Shown: positions 1 to 9,470, counted from the first letter of the stretch. The stretch is DNA of 64,000 nt from SVEL01 sp017381055 (GCA_036307185.1 JAXJYC010000029.1:1-64000); one strand, 5' to 3'. Numbers and translations are program-made. The notes: generated by a model from the sequence alone, not told the origin.

Positions 1-1
1 T

Positions 2-664
2 ATTAAGAAGAATACGATTGTGTTTGGTATAGGTCCAGCAGGTACAGGAAAGACTTACCTTGCAATGGCAATGGCTATTGAAGCCTTTAAGAACAATGAG
101 GTTAATCGTATTATCTTGACAAGACCAGCCATTGAGGCAGGTGAGAATCTTGGTTTCTTGCCAGGAGATTTACAGAGTAAGGTTGATCCGTATTTAAGAC
201 CTTTATATGATGCAATTTATCAGATTATGGGGGCGGACAGCTTTGTTCATAATTCAGAGAAAGGTTTAATCGAGGTTGCACCACTTGCATATATGCGTGG
301 ACGTACTCTTGATAATGCGTTTATTATTTTAGATGAGGCCCAGAATACTACACCTGCGCAGATGAAGATGTTTTTAACTAGAATTGGCTTTGGATCAAAG
401 ATTGTTATAACAGGTGATCTCACACAGAAGGATTTACCAAAGGGTGCTATATCAGGACTTGAGACAGCGGTTAAGATTCTTGACAATATAGAAGGTATAA
501 GTATATCAAAGCTTACAAATAAAGACGTTGTAAGACATCCACTTGTACAGCAGATTGTAAAAGCTTATGAGGATTACGAAGTAAAGCATAGTAAGAATGA
601 CAATTCTTTTAGAAAAAATAATTCAAAAAACTGGGGAGATAGAAATGACAGAAAAGAAGATTAA
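2..664 (+). CDS. phoH: PhoH-family ATPase, 5' end cut by the window
   Basis: Cytoplasmic P-loop ATPase of the PhoH/YbeZ family, which is linked to RNA metabolism and usually lies beside ybeY. The frame is open from base 2, so the N-terminal third lies outside the window and the GTG at 20 is not the true start. Visible are the Walker A motif GPAGTGKT near the start, a Walker B stretch FIILDEAQN and the downstream GDLTQ segment typical of the family. The tail after the ATPase core is short and rich in Asn, Lys and Asp. The stop overlaps the next gene by about 20 bp, and ybeY is two genes on, which is the classic phoH-HD-ybeY arrangement of Firmicutes. Confidence 0.93.
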   Translation: MKKNTIVFGIGPAGTGKTYLAMAMAIEAFKNNEVNRIILTRPAIEAGENLGFLPGDLQSKVDPYLRPLYDAIYQIMGADSFVHNSEKGLIEVAPLAYMRGRTLDNAFIILDEAQNTTPAQMKMFLTRIGFGSKIVITGDLTQKDLPKGAISGLETAVKILDNIEGISISKLTNKDVVRHPLVQQIVKAYEDYEVKHSKNDNSFRKNNSKNWGDRNDRKED

Positions 665-1829
665 GGAATTGATATTTAGAAGTGTGGCAATTATTTATAT
701 GGTTGCACTAACAATATTTATTAGCAATTACATTTTAAAGGTTTTTGAAGCCGAACTGTGGGAAAATGAAAGAGCAGCTATGCGAGCATTTATTGCAATA
801 GGAATGCTTGTTTCGCTTGTATATTTGTCTATTAAAGAGAAAAACATAGTAAAGCTGATGTTTGTGTATCATTTTATATTAATTGGAACAGCTATATGTA
901 TTATGATGCCTATTAAATTTATGCCATTAGTGCTTATTCCTATGATTATAACAGCTATATACAATATAAAAACAGGTCTTGTTTCAGCTGTCAGTGTAGG
1001 GGCAACAGTTATGCTTGGTATGGGCAATTATCCATTATATGTATTTAGTGGCGCATTAATAATTATTTTAGCGACATCATGCTTTACAGTAGGTAAGTTT
1101 AATAGATTATGGAAAAATATTTTAGGTCAAGTAGGATTTGTTCTAGCTGAGATAATGTTGTTGATTTATTTTAAAAAGTATTGTGAAGAATTGGGAATGA
1201 TTTATGAAAAGAATTCCTTTATAATTTCGGTTGTTGTAACATCGATTGTTTGTATGATTATAGCAAATGCTATAAAGATTCTTGTTGATACAATTATCTA
1301 TAAGAAGACACCAACTGTTATGATAAAAAAACTTACATCAGCAGAATCTCCAGCCGTGCAGCTTATGAAGAAGAAATCAGCATCTTTATATTACCATTCA
1401 AATGAGGTTGCTGAAATGTCTAGATTAGCAGCTAAGAGAATTGGAGCAGACTATAATCTTGCTTATGCAGGTGGATTATTCCATGATCTAGGTAAGGTGG
1501 CTGGAAGTGAGTACATAAAAGAGGGTTTAAAGCTTGCTGAACAGTATGGAATACCTAAGGATGTTAGAACTATAATGGTTGAGCATAATGTTAAGTCAAG
1601 AGCACCAAAATCAAAGGAAGCCGCTATTGTAATGCTTAGCGATACTGTTGTATCAACTATTGAATATGTTAAGGGGACTATGGATAAAAAGGATATTTCT
1701 GAACAGGTTTTGGTTGAAAATGCTATAAATAAGAGATTAACTTCAGGTGCACTTAATAAATCTGGTTTAACTATAGAAGAGTTTAATACAATAAAAGAAA
1801 CATTGGTAAACATAAAGGAGCAGCAGTAA
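645..1829 (+). CDS. Membrane HD-domain phosphohydrolase, short PgpH-like
   Basis: The gene sits where Bacillus and clostridia have pgpH (yqfF), the membrane c-di-AMP phosphodiesterase, between phoH and ybeY. The product is about 394 residues. It has roughly six hydrophobic segments in the first 220 residues, then a cytosolic HD domain with His251, His280-Asp281 (FHDLGK) and His314, followed by SKEAAIVMLSDTV, which strongly resembles the end of PgpH. The large extracellular 7TMR-HDED domain of PgpH (about 700 residues in Bacillus) is absent, and the HD core lacks the usual internal His segment between HD and the EHN motif. I chose the ATG at 645 because GGGGAG lies just upstream; the longer frame from 597 has no such site. 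c-di-AMP hydrolysis is inferred, not shown. Confidence 0.8.
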   Translation: MTEKKIKELIFRSVAIIYMVALTIFISNYILKVFEAELWENERAAMRAFIAIGMLVSLVYLSIKEKNIVKLMFVYHFILIGTAICIMMPIKFMPLVLIPMIITAIYNIKTGLVSAVSVGATVMLGMGNYPLYVFSGALIIILATSCFTVGKFNRLWKNILGQVGFVLAEIMLLIYFKKYCEELGMIYEKNSFIISVVVTSIVCMIIANAIKILVDTIIYKKTPTVMIKKLTSAESPAVQLMKKKSASLYYHSNEVAEMSRLAAKRIGADYNLAYAGGLFHDLGKVAGSEYIKEGLKLAEQYGIPKDVRTIMVEHNVKSRAPKSKEAAIVMLSDTVVSTIEYVKGTMDKKDISEQVLVENAINKRLTSGALNKSGLTIEEFNTIKETLVNIKEQQ

Positions 1830-2342
1830 ATGTCAATATATATCGAGAATGAAAATAATGCGAAATTTGATTTTGATTATGAACAGGTTATAACTGATGT
1901 TATAAATGAAGCAGTTGACTATGTTGATTGCCCATTTGAAATTAGTGTAGAGGTTACAATTGTGGATAATGCTGCAATTAAGGCTATAAATAAGGAGCAA
2001 AGGGATATTGATAATCCTACAGATGTGCTTTCGTTCCCAATGGTAAATTATGATGAGCCAGGTCAATTTGAGTTTTTAGAGGATGATGACAACCCTGCAA
2101 TATATGAATATTTTGAGCCTGATACAGGTGAGTTAATGTTGGGAGATATTGTAATTTCTTCTGAAAAGGTGTATAGTCAAGCAGAAGAATATGGACATAG
2201 TGTAAAGAGAGAGCTTGGATTTTTAGTGGCTCATAGTATGCTTCATCTATTTGGTTATGATCATATGGAAGAAGATGAGAGAGCTGTTATGGAAGCTAAG
2301 CAAAGTGAGATATTAGATAGGTTAGGTATTACAAGAGACTAA
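1830..2342 (+). CDS. ybeY: Endoribonuclease YbeY (rRNA maturation)
   Basis: Single-strand-specific, zinc-dependent endoribonuclease involved in 16S rRNA 3'-end maturation and ribosome quality control. The product is 170 residues with the family metal motif near the C-terminus: His135, His139 and His145 in HSMLHLFGYDH. The central NPTDVLSFP segment is also a family signature. An acidic insertion (residues about 72-95) precedes the catalytic half. The ATG follows the stop of the HD gene directly, with no gap, so the two are translationally coupled. The neighbourhood with phoH is the conserved one. Confidence 0.95.
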   Translation: MSIYIENENNAKFDFDYEQVITDVINEAVDYVDCPFEISVEVTIVDNAAIKAINKEQRDIDNPTDVLSFPMVNYDEPGQFEFLEDDDNPAIYEYFEPDTGELMLGDIVISSEKVYSQAEEYGHSVKRELGFLVAHSMLHLFGYDHMEEDERAVMEAKQSEILDRLGITRD

Positions 2343-2361
2343 TTGGAAGTAGGATTTTATT

Positions 2362-3993
2362 ATGAGTAAGAATAAAACTAATTTTCTTGTTCAGGGTAGT
2401 ATACTTGCTGTAGCAGGTATTCTTGTGCGAGTTATTGGAATTATATATAGAGTTCCTGTACAGAACATATTAGGTACAGAGGGAACTACTTATTACGGCG
2501 CAGCTTATGACGTATATTCATTGTTTTTATTGATTTCTTCAATGAGTATGCCACTAGCGGTGTCTAAAATTGTTTCTATAAAGCTTGCAAAAAACCAGAT
2601 AAAGAATGCATATAGAGCATTTGTAGGGGCATTAATGGTAGGTTTAGCTATAGGAATAGTAGTTTCAGCTATAATCTTTTATGGAGCGGATTTCTTTGCT
2701 AGCGCATGGGGATATCCTTCAGCTGTTTATGCTATAAAGGTATTGGCACCAGTACTTCTTATTATGTCAGTATTAGGTGTACTTAGAGGATTCTTCCAAG
2801 GAATGGGAACTATGATGCCAACGGCTATATCGCAGATACTTGAGCAGGTAGCTAATGCCATTGTGAGTATTGTGGGAGCAATGTTTTTATTTAAGCTAGG
2901 TAAGGACGCTGGTCAGTCAGCAGCTCTTGGTGCTGCAGGTTCGACATTAGGAACGCTTGTAGGAGCCTGTGTTGCATTTATATTCCTGGTATTTGTATAT
3001 ATGATGTATGTTCCTGTTCTTAAAAGACAGCTACATAGAAATCGTATGGTAGAAGAGGAGTCTTATAAAGATTTATCAAAGGAGCTTTTATTAACTATTA
3101 TACCAGTTCTTCTTAGCACAACAGTTTATAATTTTAGTAGTATTTTGGATAGTGGTGTATTTGGTAATATTTGCAGTAGAGTTTTTGATATGAAGGAAAG
3201 TGTATATTCGGCTATGTACGGCATATACTCTGGTTCTTATAAGCTACTTACAACAGCGCCTATCGCTATTGCATCAGCATTGTCAGCAGCGATTGTGCCA
3301 AGTATTATTAGATCAATAACTGCAGGTGATAGAAATACAGCTATAAAGAAGATAGAATCATCTATGCGTTTAACTATGGTAGTTGCGATTCCGGCAGGAA
3401 TGGGCTTGTCTGTTTTAGGTGGACCTATTCTAAAACTTTTATTTAGAATTGATCCAGCAGATATGGATTATGCGGCAAAGATTATGATGCTTTCAGTTGT
3501 AACTGTTATAGTATTTGCAATGTCAACTATATCAAATGCTGTATTGCAAGGAATTAACAGGATGAAGACACCTATATTTAATGCACTTATAGGTATGATT
3601 ATTCATTATATAGCGTTGATCCTTATGCTTGTTGTATTTAAACCAAACTTATATGCTGTAGTTATAGGAGATATTATATTTGGTCTTGCGGTATGTATTT
3701 TAAATGCTATAAGTATTTATAGATACATTGGCTATAAGCAGGAGTTATTTAAAACATTTGTATTACCACTTGTAGCATCTGCTATAATGGGAGCGGTAAC
3801 AATTGGTGTTTATAAGGTGTCCTATATGGTGGTTGAGATTAATTCAGTATCATGTATGCTAGCTATATTTGCAGCAATAGTTGCTTATGGTATAAGCTTG
3901 TTACTTATAAAAGGTATAAGTGAGGAAGAACTTTTAATGCTTCCTAAGGGACAAAAAATAGTGTCGTTATTAAAAAGATTAAGTTTAATTTAA
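2362..3993 (+). CDS. Polysaccharide/lipid II flippase, SpoVB/YtgP type
   Basis: A 543-residue integral membrane protein with about 14 predicted helices, of the MOP/MATE-like Wzx family. Length and N-terminus (NFLVQGSILAVAGILVRVIG, then YRVP) match YtgP and SpoVB of Firmicutes, which move lipid-linked peptidoglycan or polysaccharide precursors across the membrane. It could be the vegetative lipid II flippase or the sporulation paralogue; sequence alone does not decide. The ATG is 19 bp after ybeY and is preceded by a weak GGAAGTAGGA site. The gene probably belongs to the phoH operon. Confidence 0.85.
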   Translation: MSKNKTNFLVQGSILAVAGILVRVIGIIYRVPVQNILGTEGTTYYGAAYDVYSLFLLISSMSMPLAVSKIVSIKLAKNQIKNAYRAFVGALMVGLAIGIVVSAIIFYGADFFASAWGYPSAVYAIKVLAPVLLIMSVLGVLRGFFQGMGTMMPTAISQILEQVANAIVSIVGAMFLFKLGKDAGQSAALGAAGSTLGTLVGACVAFIFLVFVYMMYVPVLKRQLHRNRMVEEESYKDLSKELLLTIIPVLLSTTVYNFSSILDSGVFGNICSRVFDMKESVYSAMYGIYSGSYKLLTTAPIAIASALSAAIVPSIIRSITAGDRNTAIKKIESSMRLTMVVAIPAGMGLSVLGGPILKLLFRIDPADMDYAAKIMMLSVVTVIVFAMSTISNAVLQGINRMKTPIFNALIGMIIHYIALILMLVVFKPNLYAVVIGDIIFGLAVCILNAISIYRYIGYKQELFKTFVLPLVASAIMGAVTIGVYKVSYMVVEINSVSCMLAIFAAIVAYGISLLLIKGISEEELLMLPKGQKIVSLLKRLSLI

Positions 3994-4063
3994 TAGATAT
4001 GTATAAATGAATTTAAAATGCAGATAATTATCTACAAAGACTATTCTAATTGTGAGGTGCAAT

Positions 4064-4723
4064 ATGAAGAAATTTGAGAGATATATCTGCATTTTATTTG
4101 TTGTATCCGGATTTATCGCTATGTACATTATTGGATATAAAATTGGAAATAAGAAAGAAGATAATGGTGTTAATAATGAAAATATAGTAAAAGAATCATC
4201 CTACGAACAAGATAATATCTATAGAGATAATACCACAGATGTAGCTAAAACAGAAAGTGTAATAAAGGAAGATGCAATGCTTGTAATTGAAACGGTTAAC
4301 GAGAAGGATAAGGAAGATATCGTAACAAACAAGTTAGATATTCCAGTTGAAATGATAGGCTTAACACGAAATGATGTAGTTGAATATTTAGAAGAAAATT
4401 CGGAGTACTTTGATGAAAAAGGAGAAGAAATAGACAGTTTACTTCTTGTTTCTTTTTCGCCAGAGCAAGTTGTAATACGAAAAAATGTACATGAGGTAGA
4501 GATGGTGATTTATACAAATGAGGATTCAGAGCGTTATAACTATTATATAGCTTTTGAAAAGGACAAGGTTATGGTGTACAAAAAGGATAGGGAAACGGTT
4601 TTTATAGAAACGGGTATAACTTTTGATATGTTAGATACGGAAACAAGAGAAAGCGTTGAAGAAGGTGTGTGGATAGAAAATATTAGTGTGTTATATAGAT
4701 ATTTAGAAAGTATTACTAGTTAA
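4064..4723 (+). CDS. Unknown single-pass membrane-anchored protein
   Basis: I do not recognise this 219-residue protein with certainty. It starts with a short basic stretch and one hydrophobic helix (residues about 6-26), then a polar, Asn/Asp/Glu-rich linker to about residue 90, then a compact domain that ends in LYRYLESITS. The domain layout resembles extracytoplasmic proteins such as BofC, where a signal anchor precedes a small C-terminal domain, but that is only an impression. The ATG at 4064 is preferred over the GTG at 4052 because GAGGTG sits at the right distance. It follows the flippase by 70 bp and precedes a separate promoter. Confidence 0.55.
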   Translation: MKKFERYICILFVVSGFIAMYIIGYKIGNKKEDNGVNNENIVKESSYEQDNIYRDNTTDVAKTESVIKEDAMLVIETVNEKDKEDIVTNKLDIPVEMIGLTRNDVVEYLEENSEYFDEKGEEIDSLLLVSFSPEQVVIRKNVHEVEMVIYTNEDSERYNYYIAFEKDKVMVYKKDRETVFIETGITFDMLDTETRESVEEGVWIENISVLYRYLESITS

Positions 4724-4735
4724 CAAAAAGCATTC

Positions 4736-4764
4736 TTGCGATTACCTTGGAAGTGTGGTACAAT
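4736..4764 (+). promoter_or_regulatory. SigA-type promoter for the FAD-protein pair
   Basis: TTGCGA (4736-4741), a 17-base spacer and TACAAT (4759-4764) form a good vegetative promoter. It lies about 65 bp before the start of the first FAD protein and downstream of the stop of the unknown membrane protein, which suggests that the two FAD genes begin a new transcription unit. Confidence 0.6.
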
Positions 4765-4830
4765 CTACTATGTTTTTATGATAATGGGATAGTTGTGTCC
4801 TGAAATAAAAATTATAGGAAGAGTGCTAGT

Positions 4831-6081
4831 ATGACAAGGTTGATTATTGTTGGTGCAGGTGCATCTGGAATGATGGCTGCCATAAGTGCTGCTAAGGCTA
4901 ATAAAGATATTGATATTATTATCTTAGAGCATGGTGCAAAACCAGGCAGAAAGATTTTAGCCACAGGTAATGGTAGATGCAATCTGACAAATGAAAAGTT
5001 GGATAGTGAGTGCTTTAGAAGTCATGATGGGGCAGGTATAGAAGGCTGGCTTAAAATGTGTCAGACAAAGGATGTTATAGATATGTTTTACGAGATGGGA
5101 ATGCTCACATATGACAAAGGAGGATACATTTATCCTTATTCAAGACAAGCATCGACAGTAAATGATACACTTATTAAGCAGTGTGAACGCTTAGGTATTA
5201 AGTTTGTGCTAGATGCTCATGTATTAGAAGTAGAGCCTAGGGATGATAAGACTTTCAAGGTGTTAGCATCTATTGGCTATGAGGAAGATGGAGTAAGAAA
5301 GAAGAAAAGAGAATGCTACATAGCTGATAAGGTTATATTAGCTTGTGGTGGAAAGGCGTATTCTAGCCTAGGAAGTGATGGTTCTGGTTACAAAATAGCT
5401 AAGAGCTTGGGATTAAAGATGATACCTAGTGTTCCGGCGCTTACTGGACTTAAGTGTAGAGAAAATGTATATAAGCTTGGTGCTGGAGTTAGAACTAATG
5501 CGAAGATATCCTTGTATGTGGACCATGAGATGGTATGCGAGGACGAGGGCGAGTTACAGCTTACAGAGTATGGAATATCTGGAATACCAGTATTTCAGGT
5601 ATCGAGATTTGCTTCTTACGGCTTGTTAGATGGTTGCAAGGTACATGTAAATATTGATTTTGCACCAGAATATACAAAGGAAGAGTTAAAGGATAATATA
5701 TATAAGTTTTGCAAGATATCTGATGATACTATTGGCAATATTTTAGATGGTATGATCAATTGCAAGCTTAAAGATATGCTTTTGGCATATTGTAGAATAG
5801 AAGGCAATGTAAAGACTAGTGATTTAAGATTCGACGAGATTGAAAAGATAGTTGCATGTATAAAGAACTATTATTCGGTTGTTATAGAGACTAATGATTT
5901 TTCACAGGCGCAGGTTTGTGCAGGTGGCGTTAGACTATCAGAGGTAAATGGGAATTTTGAAGTTATAAAGTTACCAGGTCTTTATATTGTTGGTGAGTTA
6001 CTTGATGTGGATGGAATATGCGGTGGATATAATCTCCATTGGGCATGGCTTACAGGAATAATTGCAGGAAGAGATGTATAA
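4831..6081 (+). CDS. FAD-dependent oxidoreductase, HI0933/BaiN family
   Basis: A 416-residue flavoprotein with an N-terminal Rossmann dinucleotide motif (GAGASGMMAA, residues about 7-16), the family signature GRKILATGNGRCNLTN (about 47-62) and a C-terminal FAD-contact segment ending GICGGYNLHWAW. These mark the HI0933/YtfP/BaiN family (aminoacetone oxidase-like in some annotations). Physiological substrates are mostly unknown; BaiN of some gut clostridia is proposed to reduce bile acid intermediates, but the family is far broader than that role. The stop codon TAA shares its last base with the next ATG, so the two flavoproteins are translationally coupled. Confidence 0.88.
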   Translation: MTRLIIVGAGASGMMAAISAAKANKDIDIIILEHGAKPGRKILATGNGRCNLTNEKLDSECFRSHDGAGIEGWLKMCQTKDVIDMFYEMGMLTYDKGGYIYPYSRQASTVNDTLIKQCERLGIKFVLDAHVLEVEPRDDKTFKVLASIGYEEDGVRKKKRECYIADKVILACGGKAYSSLGSDGSGYKIAKSLGLKMIPSVPALTGLKCRENVYKLGAGVRTNAKISLYVDHEMVCEDEGELQLTEYGISGIPVFQVSRFASYGLLDGCKVHVNIDFAPEYTKEELKDNIYKFCKISDDTIGNILDGMINCKLKDMLLAYCRIEGNVKTSDLRFDEIEKIVACIKNYYSVVIETNDFSQAQVCAGGVRLSEVNGNFEVIKLPGLYIVGELLDVDGICGGYNLHWAWLTGIIAGRDV

Positions 6082-7697
6082 TGATAAGAATTAATCAGCT
6101 TAAGATACCTTATGAGAAATCTAAGGATGAACAAGGTATATTAATAAGCAAAATTGCAAAAAAACTTAATATTCCTAAGACTGAGATTACTTCTTTATCG
6201 ATTGTTAGAAAATCAATTGATGGAAGAGAAAAGCCAGATATTTATTTTGTATATTCGGTAGATGTTGCTTTGGAAAATGAAAGTAAGCTTAAGCCGAAGG
6301 TATTTGGCAAGGATGTATCTAAGGTGACTAAGTCTGCTTACAGCTACAAGCCTTCAAAGACTGTTGAAGATTCTGGTAAAACAGTTGTAGTTGGAATGGG
6401 ACCTGCTGGGCTTTTTTGCGGTTATTTCTTAAGCATAAATGGTTATAAACCAATTATTATTGAGAGAGGTAAAAAGGTTGAGGATAGACTAGCTGATGTA
6501 GAAAAGTTCTGGGAAACAGGTGTCCTTAATACCGAGTCAAACGTTCAGTTTGGTGAGGGTGGTGCTGGTACTTTTTCTGATGGCAAGCTTAATACTATGG
6601 TTAAGGATAAGCTTGGAAGAAACAAGCTTGTACTTGAAACATTTGTAAAATTTGGAGCTAGTCCAGAGATAACTTATGTTAACAAACCTCATATTGGAAC
6701 TGATGTATTAAGTCAGGTTATTAGTAATATGCGTGAGGCTATTATAGAAGCTGGTGGAGAGATAAGATTTGAAACTAAGCTTACAGATATTGTGGTTAAT
6801 GAAGATAGAATATCTGAAATAATTGTTAATGATAATGAGCGTATAAGTGTTGATAATCTTGTTTTGGCTTTAGGTCATAGTGCAAGAGATACATTTAAGA
6901 TGCTTTATAATAAAAAGCTTCATATGGAGCCAAAGGCTTTTGCTGTAGGTGTACGAATGGAGCATAAGCAGTCCCTTATAGATGATGCAATGTATGGAAT
7001 GCGACATGAAGATAGTGTAGATGGTTTACTTGGCGCTGCAGATTATAAGCTTACAGCTCATGCTTCAAATGGAAGAAGTGTATATAGTTTTTGTATGTGT
7101 CCTGGTGGATATGTTGTCAATGCTTCTTCTGAGGAAGGAATGCTTGCTGTTAACGGTATGAGCTATAGCAAGAGAGATAGCCAAAATGCCAACAGTGCCA
7201 TTATCGTATCCGTTACACCAGAGGACTTTAAGGATGATAATCCTTTATCAGGTATTGAGTTCCAAAGAGAACTTGAGAAGGCTGCTTTTGACGCAGGAAA
7301 TGGAAAGATACCTGTTCAAACATATGGAGATTTTAAGTTAGATAAAAAATCTACACAGTTTGGAAATATTACTCCTGTTACAAAGGGGAATACAGCTTTT
7401 GCTGATATTAATAAGGTTTTGCCTAAGAGCTTATGCGATGCATTGAAGGAATGTATAACGACTTTTGGAAAAACTATAAAAGGCTTTGATGATGAGGATG
7501 CATTAATGCTTGGTGTTGAAAGCAGAACATCATCTCCTTTACGAATTGTCAGAGATAATCAATTAAATGCAAACATAAAGGGCATATACCCGTGCGGTGA
7601 AGGTGCTGGATATGCTGGTGGTATTACTTCGGCTGCAATGGATGGCATCCGTGTGTTTGAGGCAATTACCAGTGTTTGTGATGACAATATTGGATAG
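6081..7697 (+). CDS. FAD-dependent protein of the COG2509 family
   Basis: A 538-residue protein. An N-terminal domain of about 100 residues (MIRINQLKIP and on) precedes the FAD-binding Rossmann motif GMGPAGLFCGYFL (about residue 106). The QFGEGGAGTFSDGKL segment and a C-terminal GEGAGYAGGITSAAMDG complete the COG2509 (uncharacterised FAD dehydrogenase) pattern. The ATG at 6081 overlaps the upstream stop by one base (TAATG); a longer reading from 6039 has no ribosome-binding site and would overlap the neighbour by 40 bp. The substrate is unknown. proB follows after 13 bp, so this gene may share its transcript with proline synthesis. Confidence 0.87.
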   Translation: MIRINQLKIPYEKSKDEQGILISKIAKKLNIPKTEITSLSIVRKSIDGREKPDIYFVYSVDVALENESKLKPKVFGKDVSKVTKSAYSYKPSKTVEDSGKTVVVGMGPAGLFCGYFLSINGYKPIIIERGKKVEDRLADVEKFWETGVLNTESNVQFGEGGAGTFSDGKLNTMVKDKLGRNKLVLETFVKFGASPEITYVNKPHIGTDVLSQVISNMREAIIEAGGEIRFETKLTDIVVNEDRISEIIVNDNERISVDNLVLALGHSARDTFKMLYNKKLHMEPKAFAVGVRMEHKQSLIDDAMYGMRHEDSVDGLLGAADYKLTAHASNGRSVYSFCMCPGGYVVNASSEEGMLAVNGMSYSKRDSQNANSAIIVSVTPEDFKDDNPLSGIEFQRELEKAAFDAGNGKIPVQTYGDFKLDKKSTQFGNITPVTKGNTAFADINKVLPKSLCDALKECITTFGKTIKGFDDEDALMLGVESRTSSPLRIVRDNQLNANIKGIYPCGEGAGYAGGITSAAMDGIRVFEAITSVCDDNIG

Positions 7698-7710
7698 GAA
7701 AGGAAATTAA

Positions 7711-8559
7711 ATGGTGTTAAAAATGAATAATAGAGAAGCTTTAAAGGATAAAAAACGAATTGTAGTTAAGATAGGTTCTTCTTCGTTAACTCATAAGGAG
7801 ACAGGACTTCTTGACTTTGTAAAGCTAGAAAAGCTTGTAAGAGTATTAACAAATCTTAGAAATCAAGGTAAAGAGGTTATACTTGTTTCTTCAGGTGCAA
7901 TCGCAGTTGGTAGAAAGAAGCTTGGTTTAGGCAAAGATGATATGACACTTTCTAGAAAGCAGGCTTGTGCAGCTGTTGGTCAGGCACAGCTAATGATGAC
8001 ATATCAGAAGATTTTTAGTGAATATAATCAGCCTGTGGCACAGATACTTTTAACAAAGATTACTATGATGCAGGATGAAAATAAGACAAATGCAGAGAAT
8101 ACATTTTTAGAGCTTTTAAAGCTTGGTGTTATTCCTATCGTTAATGAGAACGATACTGTGTCTACATACGAAATTCAGTTTGGTGATAATGATAGATTGT
8201 CTGCATTAGTTACAGCATTAACAGGTGCTGATTTACTTATTTTATTATCAGATATCGATGGTTTATATACAGACGATCCAAATGTTAATAAGGATGCTAA
8301 GTTTGTAGATGTTGTAGAAAAACTTGATGATGATTACATGAATATGGGTAAGGAAACAAGCAGTAGTCAGGTAGGAACTGGTGGAATGAGTGCAAAGCTT
8401 GTGGCTGCTAAGATTGCTACATATTCAGGAGCTGATATGATTATCGCCAATGGAGCTGATGTTGATGTCATAAATGCCATTATCAATGGTGAAAATGTAG
8501 GTACACTATTTAAGGCTAATAAAAAGGATGATTTTGACTTAGTGGATGAAGTACAGTAG
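7711..8559 (+). CDS. proB: Glutamate 5-kinase, without PUA domain
   Basis: First step of proline synthesis: ATP-dependent phosphorylation of glutamate. The 282-residue protein is an amino-acid kinase fold with VVKIGSSSLT at the N-terminus, VSSGAIAVGR, an NENDTVS segment and SDIDGLYTDDP, all typical of ProB. It ends soon after the kinase domain (GTGGMSAKL, then a short tail), so the C-terminal PUA domain of the about 370-residue form is missing; short forms are known in Firmicutes. AGGAAAGG precedes the ATG. proA lies 0.9 kb downstream with two unrelated small genes in between. Confidence 0.95.
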   Translation: MVLKMNNREALKDKKRIVVKIGSSSLTHKETGLLDFVKLEKLVRVLTNLRNQGKEVILVSSGAIAVGRKKLGLGKDDMTLSRKQACAAVGQAQLMMTYQKIFSEYNQPVAQILLTKITMMQDENKTNAENTFLELLKLGVIPIVNENDTVSTYEIQFGDNDRLSALVTALTGADLLILLSDIDGLYTDDPNVNKDAKFVDVVEKLDDDYMNMGKETSSSQVGTGGMSAKLVAAKIATYSGADMIIANGADVDVINAIINGENVGTLFKANKKDDFDLVDEVQ

Positions 8560-8595
8560 CTAGTCAATAAAACATAAGAAAGTAGGAGAAATAAG

Positions 8596-8811
8596 ATGGA
8601 TTTAAAGATTGAAAGAATTAATGAGCTTTATAGAAAGTCACAGGCAGAGGGTCTTACAGAGGAAGAAAAGGCTGAGCAGGCTACTTTGAGAAAGGCTTAT
8701 GTTGAGGCATTTCATAATAATATGAGAGGAAATCTTGACAGAATGAAGATTCAGTATCCAGATGGATCTATTGAAAATGTTAAGGATAGATATAAGCCAA
8801 AGAATAAGTAA
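8596..8811 (+). CDS. DUF896/YnzC family small protein
   Basis: A 71-residue cytoplasmic protein with the DUF896 pattern: an N-terminal helical hairpin (KIERINELYRKS, then GLTEEEKAEQATLRKAY) and a short tail with the NVKDRYKPKNK end. In Bacillus, ynzC is in the SOS-regulated yneA operon; here it lies between proB and the folate cyclo-ligase gene, away from the yneA-like gene at 45 kb. Molecular function is not established. An AGTAGGAG site precedes the ATG. Confidence 0.88.
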   Translation: MDLKIERINELYRKSQAEGLTEEEKAEQATLRKAYVEAFHNNMRGNLDRMKIQYPDGSIENVKDRYKPKNK

Positions 8812-8860
8812 TTATTTATCTCATAATAATTGTGTTTATTAAAGAGAAAAGAGGTAAGTT

Positions 8861-9448
8861 ATGGCAACAAAGAGTGAAATAAGAAAGAACATTAAGGCTG
8901 TTAAAAGTGAATTTGAGCCAGCTATGATTGATTTTGCAGGAGATATTATCTGCTATAGAATTATGGCGTTAGAGGAATATAAGAACGCTGATACTGTTTT
9001 TGCATATGTAGACTACAATAGAGAGGTTAAGACAGCAACCCTTATAAATGATGCTTTAAAGAACGGTAAGAAGGTTGCAGTTCCAAAGGTATATATTGTA
9101 AATGTTACAGATAGTGATAAACCGTCTAAATATATGAAGTTTCATTATATTTCATCCCTTGAAGATTTACAGGATGGTTTTAGAGGAATTAAAGAACCAA
9201 AGGAAGAGCTTCCTATAGCTGATATGGACAGTGAAAAAGCTGTTATGGTTATGCCGTTGGTTGCTTTTGATGGAGAGAAAAATAGAGTAGGCTATGGTGG
9301 AGGTATTTATGATAAATACCTATCTGTACATAATGTTGTTAAAAAGATTGCCATAGCTTATGAGGAGCAGAAGGTTGATAAAATCGATGATATTGATTCG
9401 TTTGATATAAAGCCTGATATGATAATTACTCAGAAGAGTGTTTATTAG
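8861..9448 (+). CDS. 5-formyltetrahydrofolate cyclo-ligase
   Basis: Converts 5-formyl-THF to 5,10-methenyl-THF with ATP, recycling an inhibitory folate. The 195-residue protein has the N-terminal KSEIRKNIKA helix and the C-terminal signature VMVMPLVAFD...VGYGGGIYDKYL, which binds nucleotide and folate. The length is normal for the family. It is preceded by AAGAGGTAAG and lies between DUF896 and proA, probably in one operon. Confidence 0.92.
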   Translation: MATKSEIRKNIKAVKSEFEPAMIDFAGDIICYRIMALEEYKNADTVFAYVDYNREVKTATLINDALKNGKKVAVPKVYIVNVTDSDKPSKYMKFHYISSLEDLQDGFRGIKEPKEELPIADMDSEKAVMVMPLVAFDGEKNRVGYGGGIYDKYLSVHNVVKKIAIAYEEQKVDKIDDIDSFDIKPDMIITQKSVY

Positions 9449-9470
9449 ACTGAAAGGAAGGGAAGTTAGT

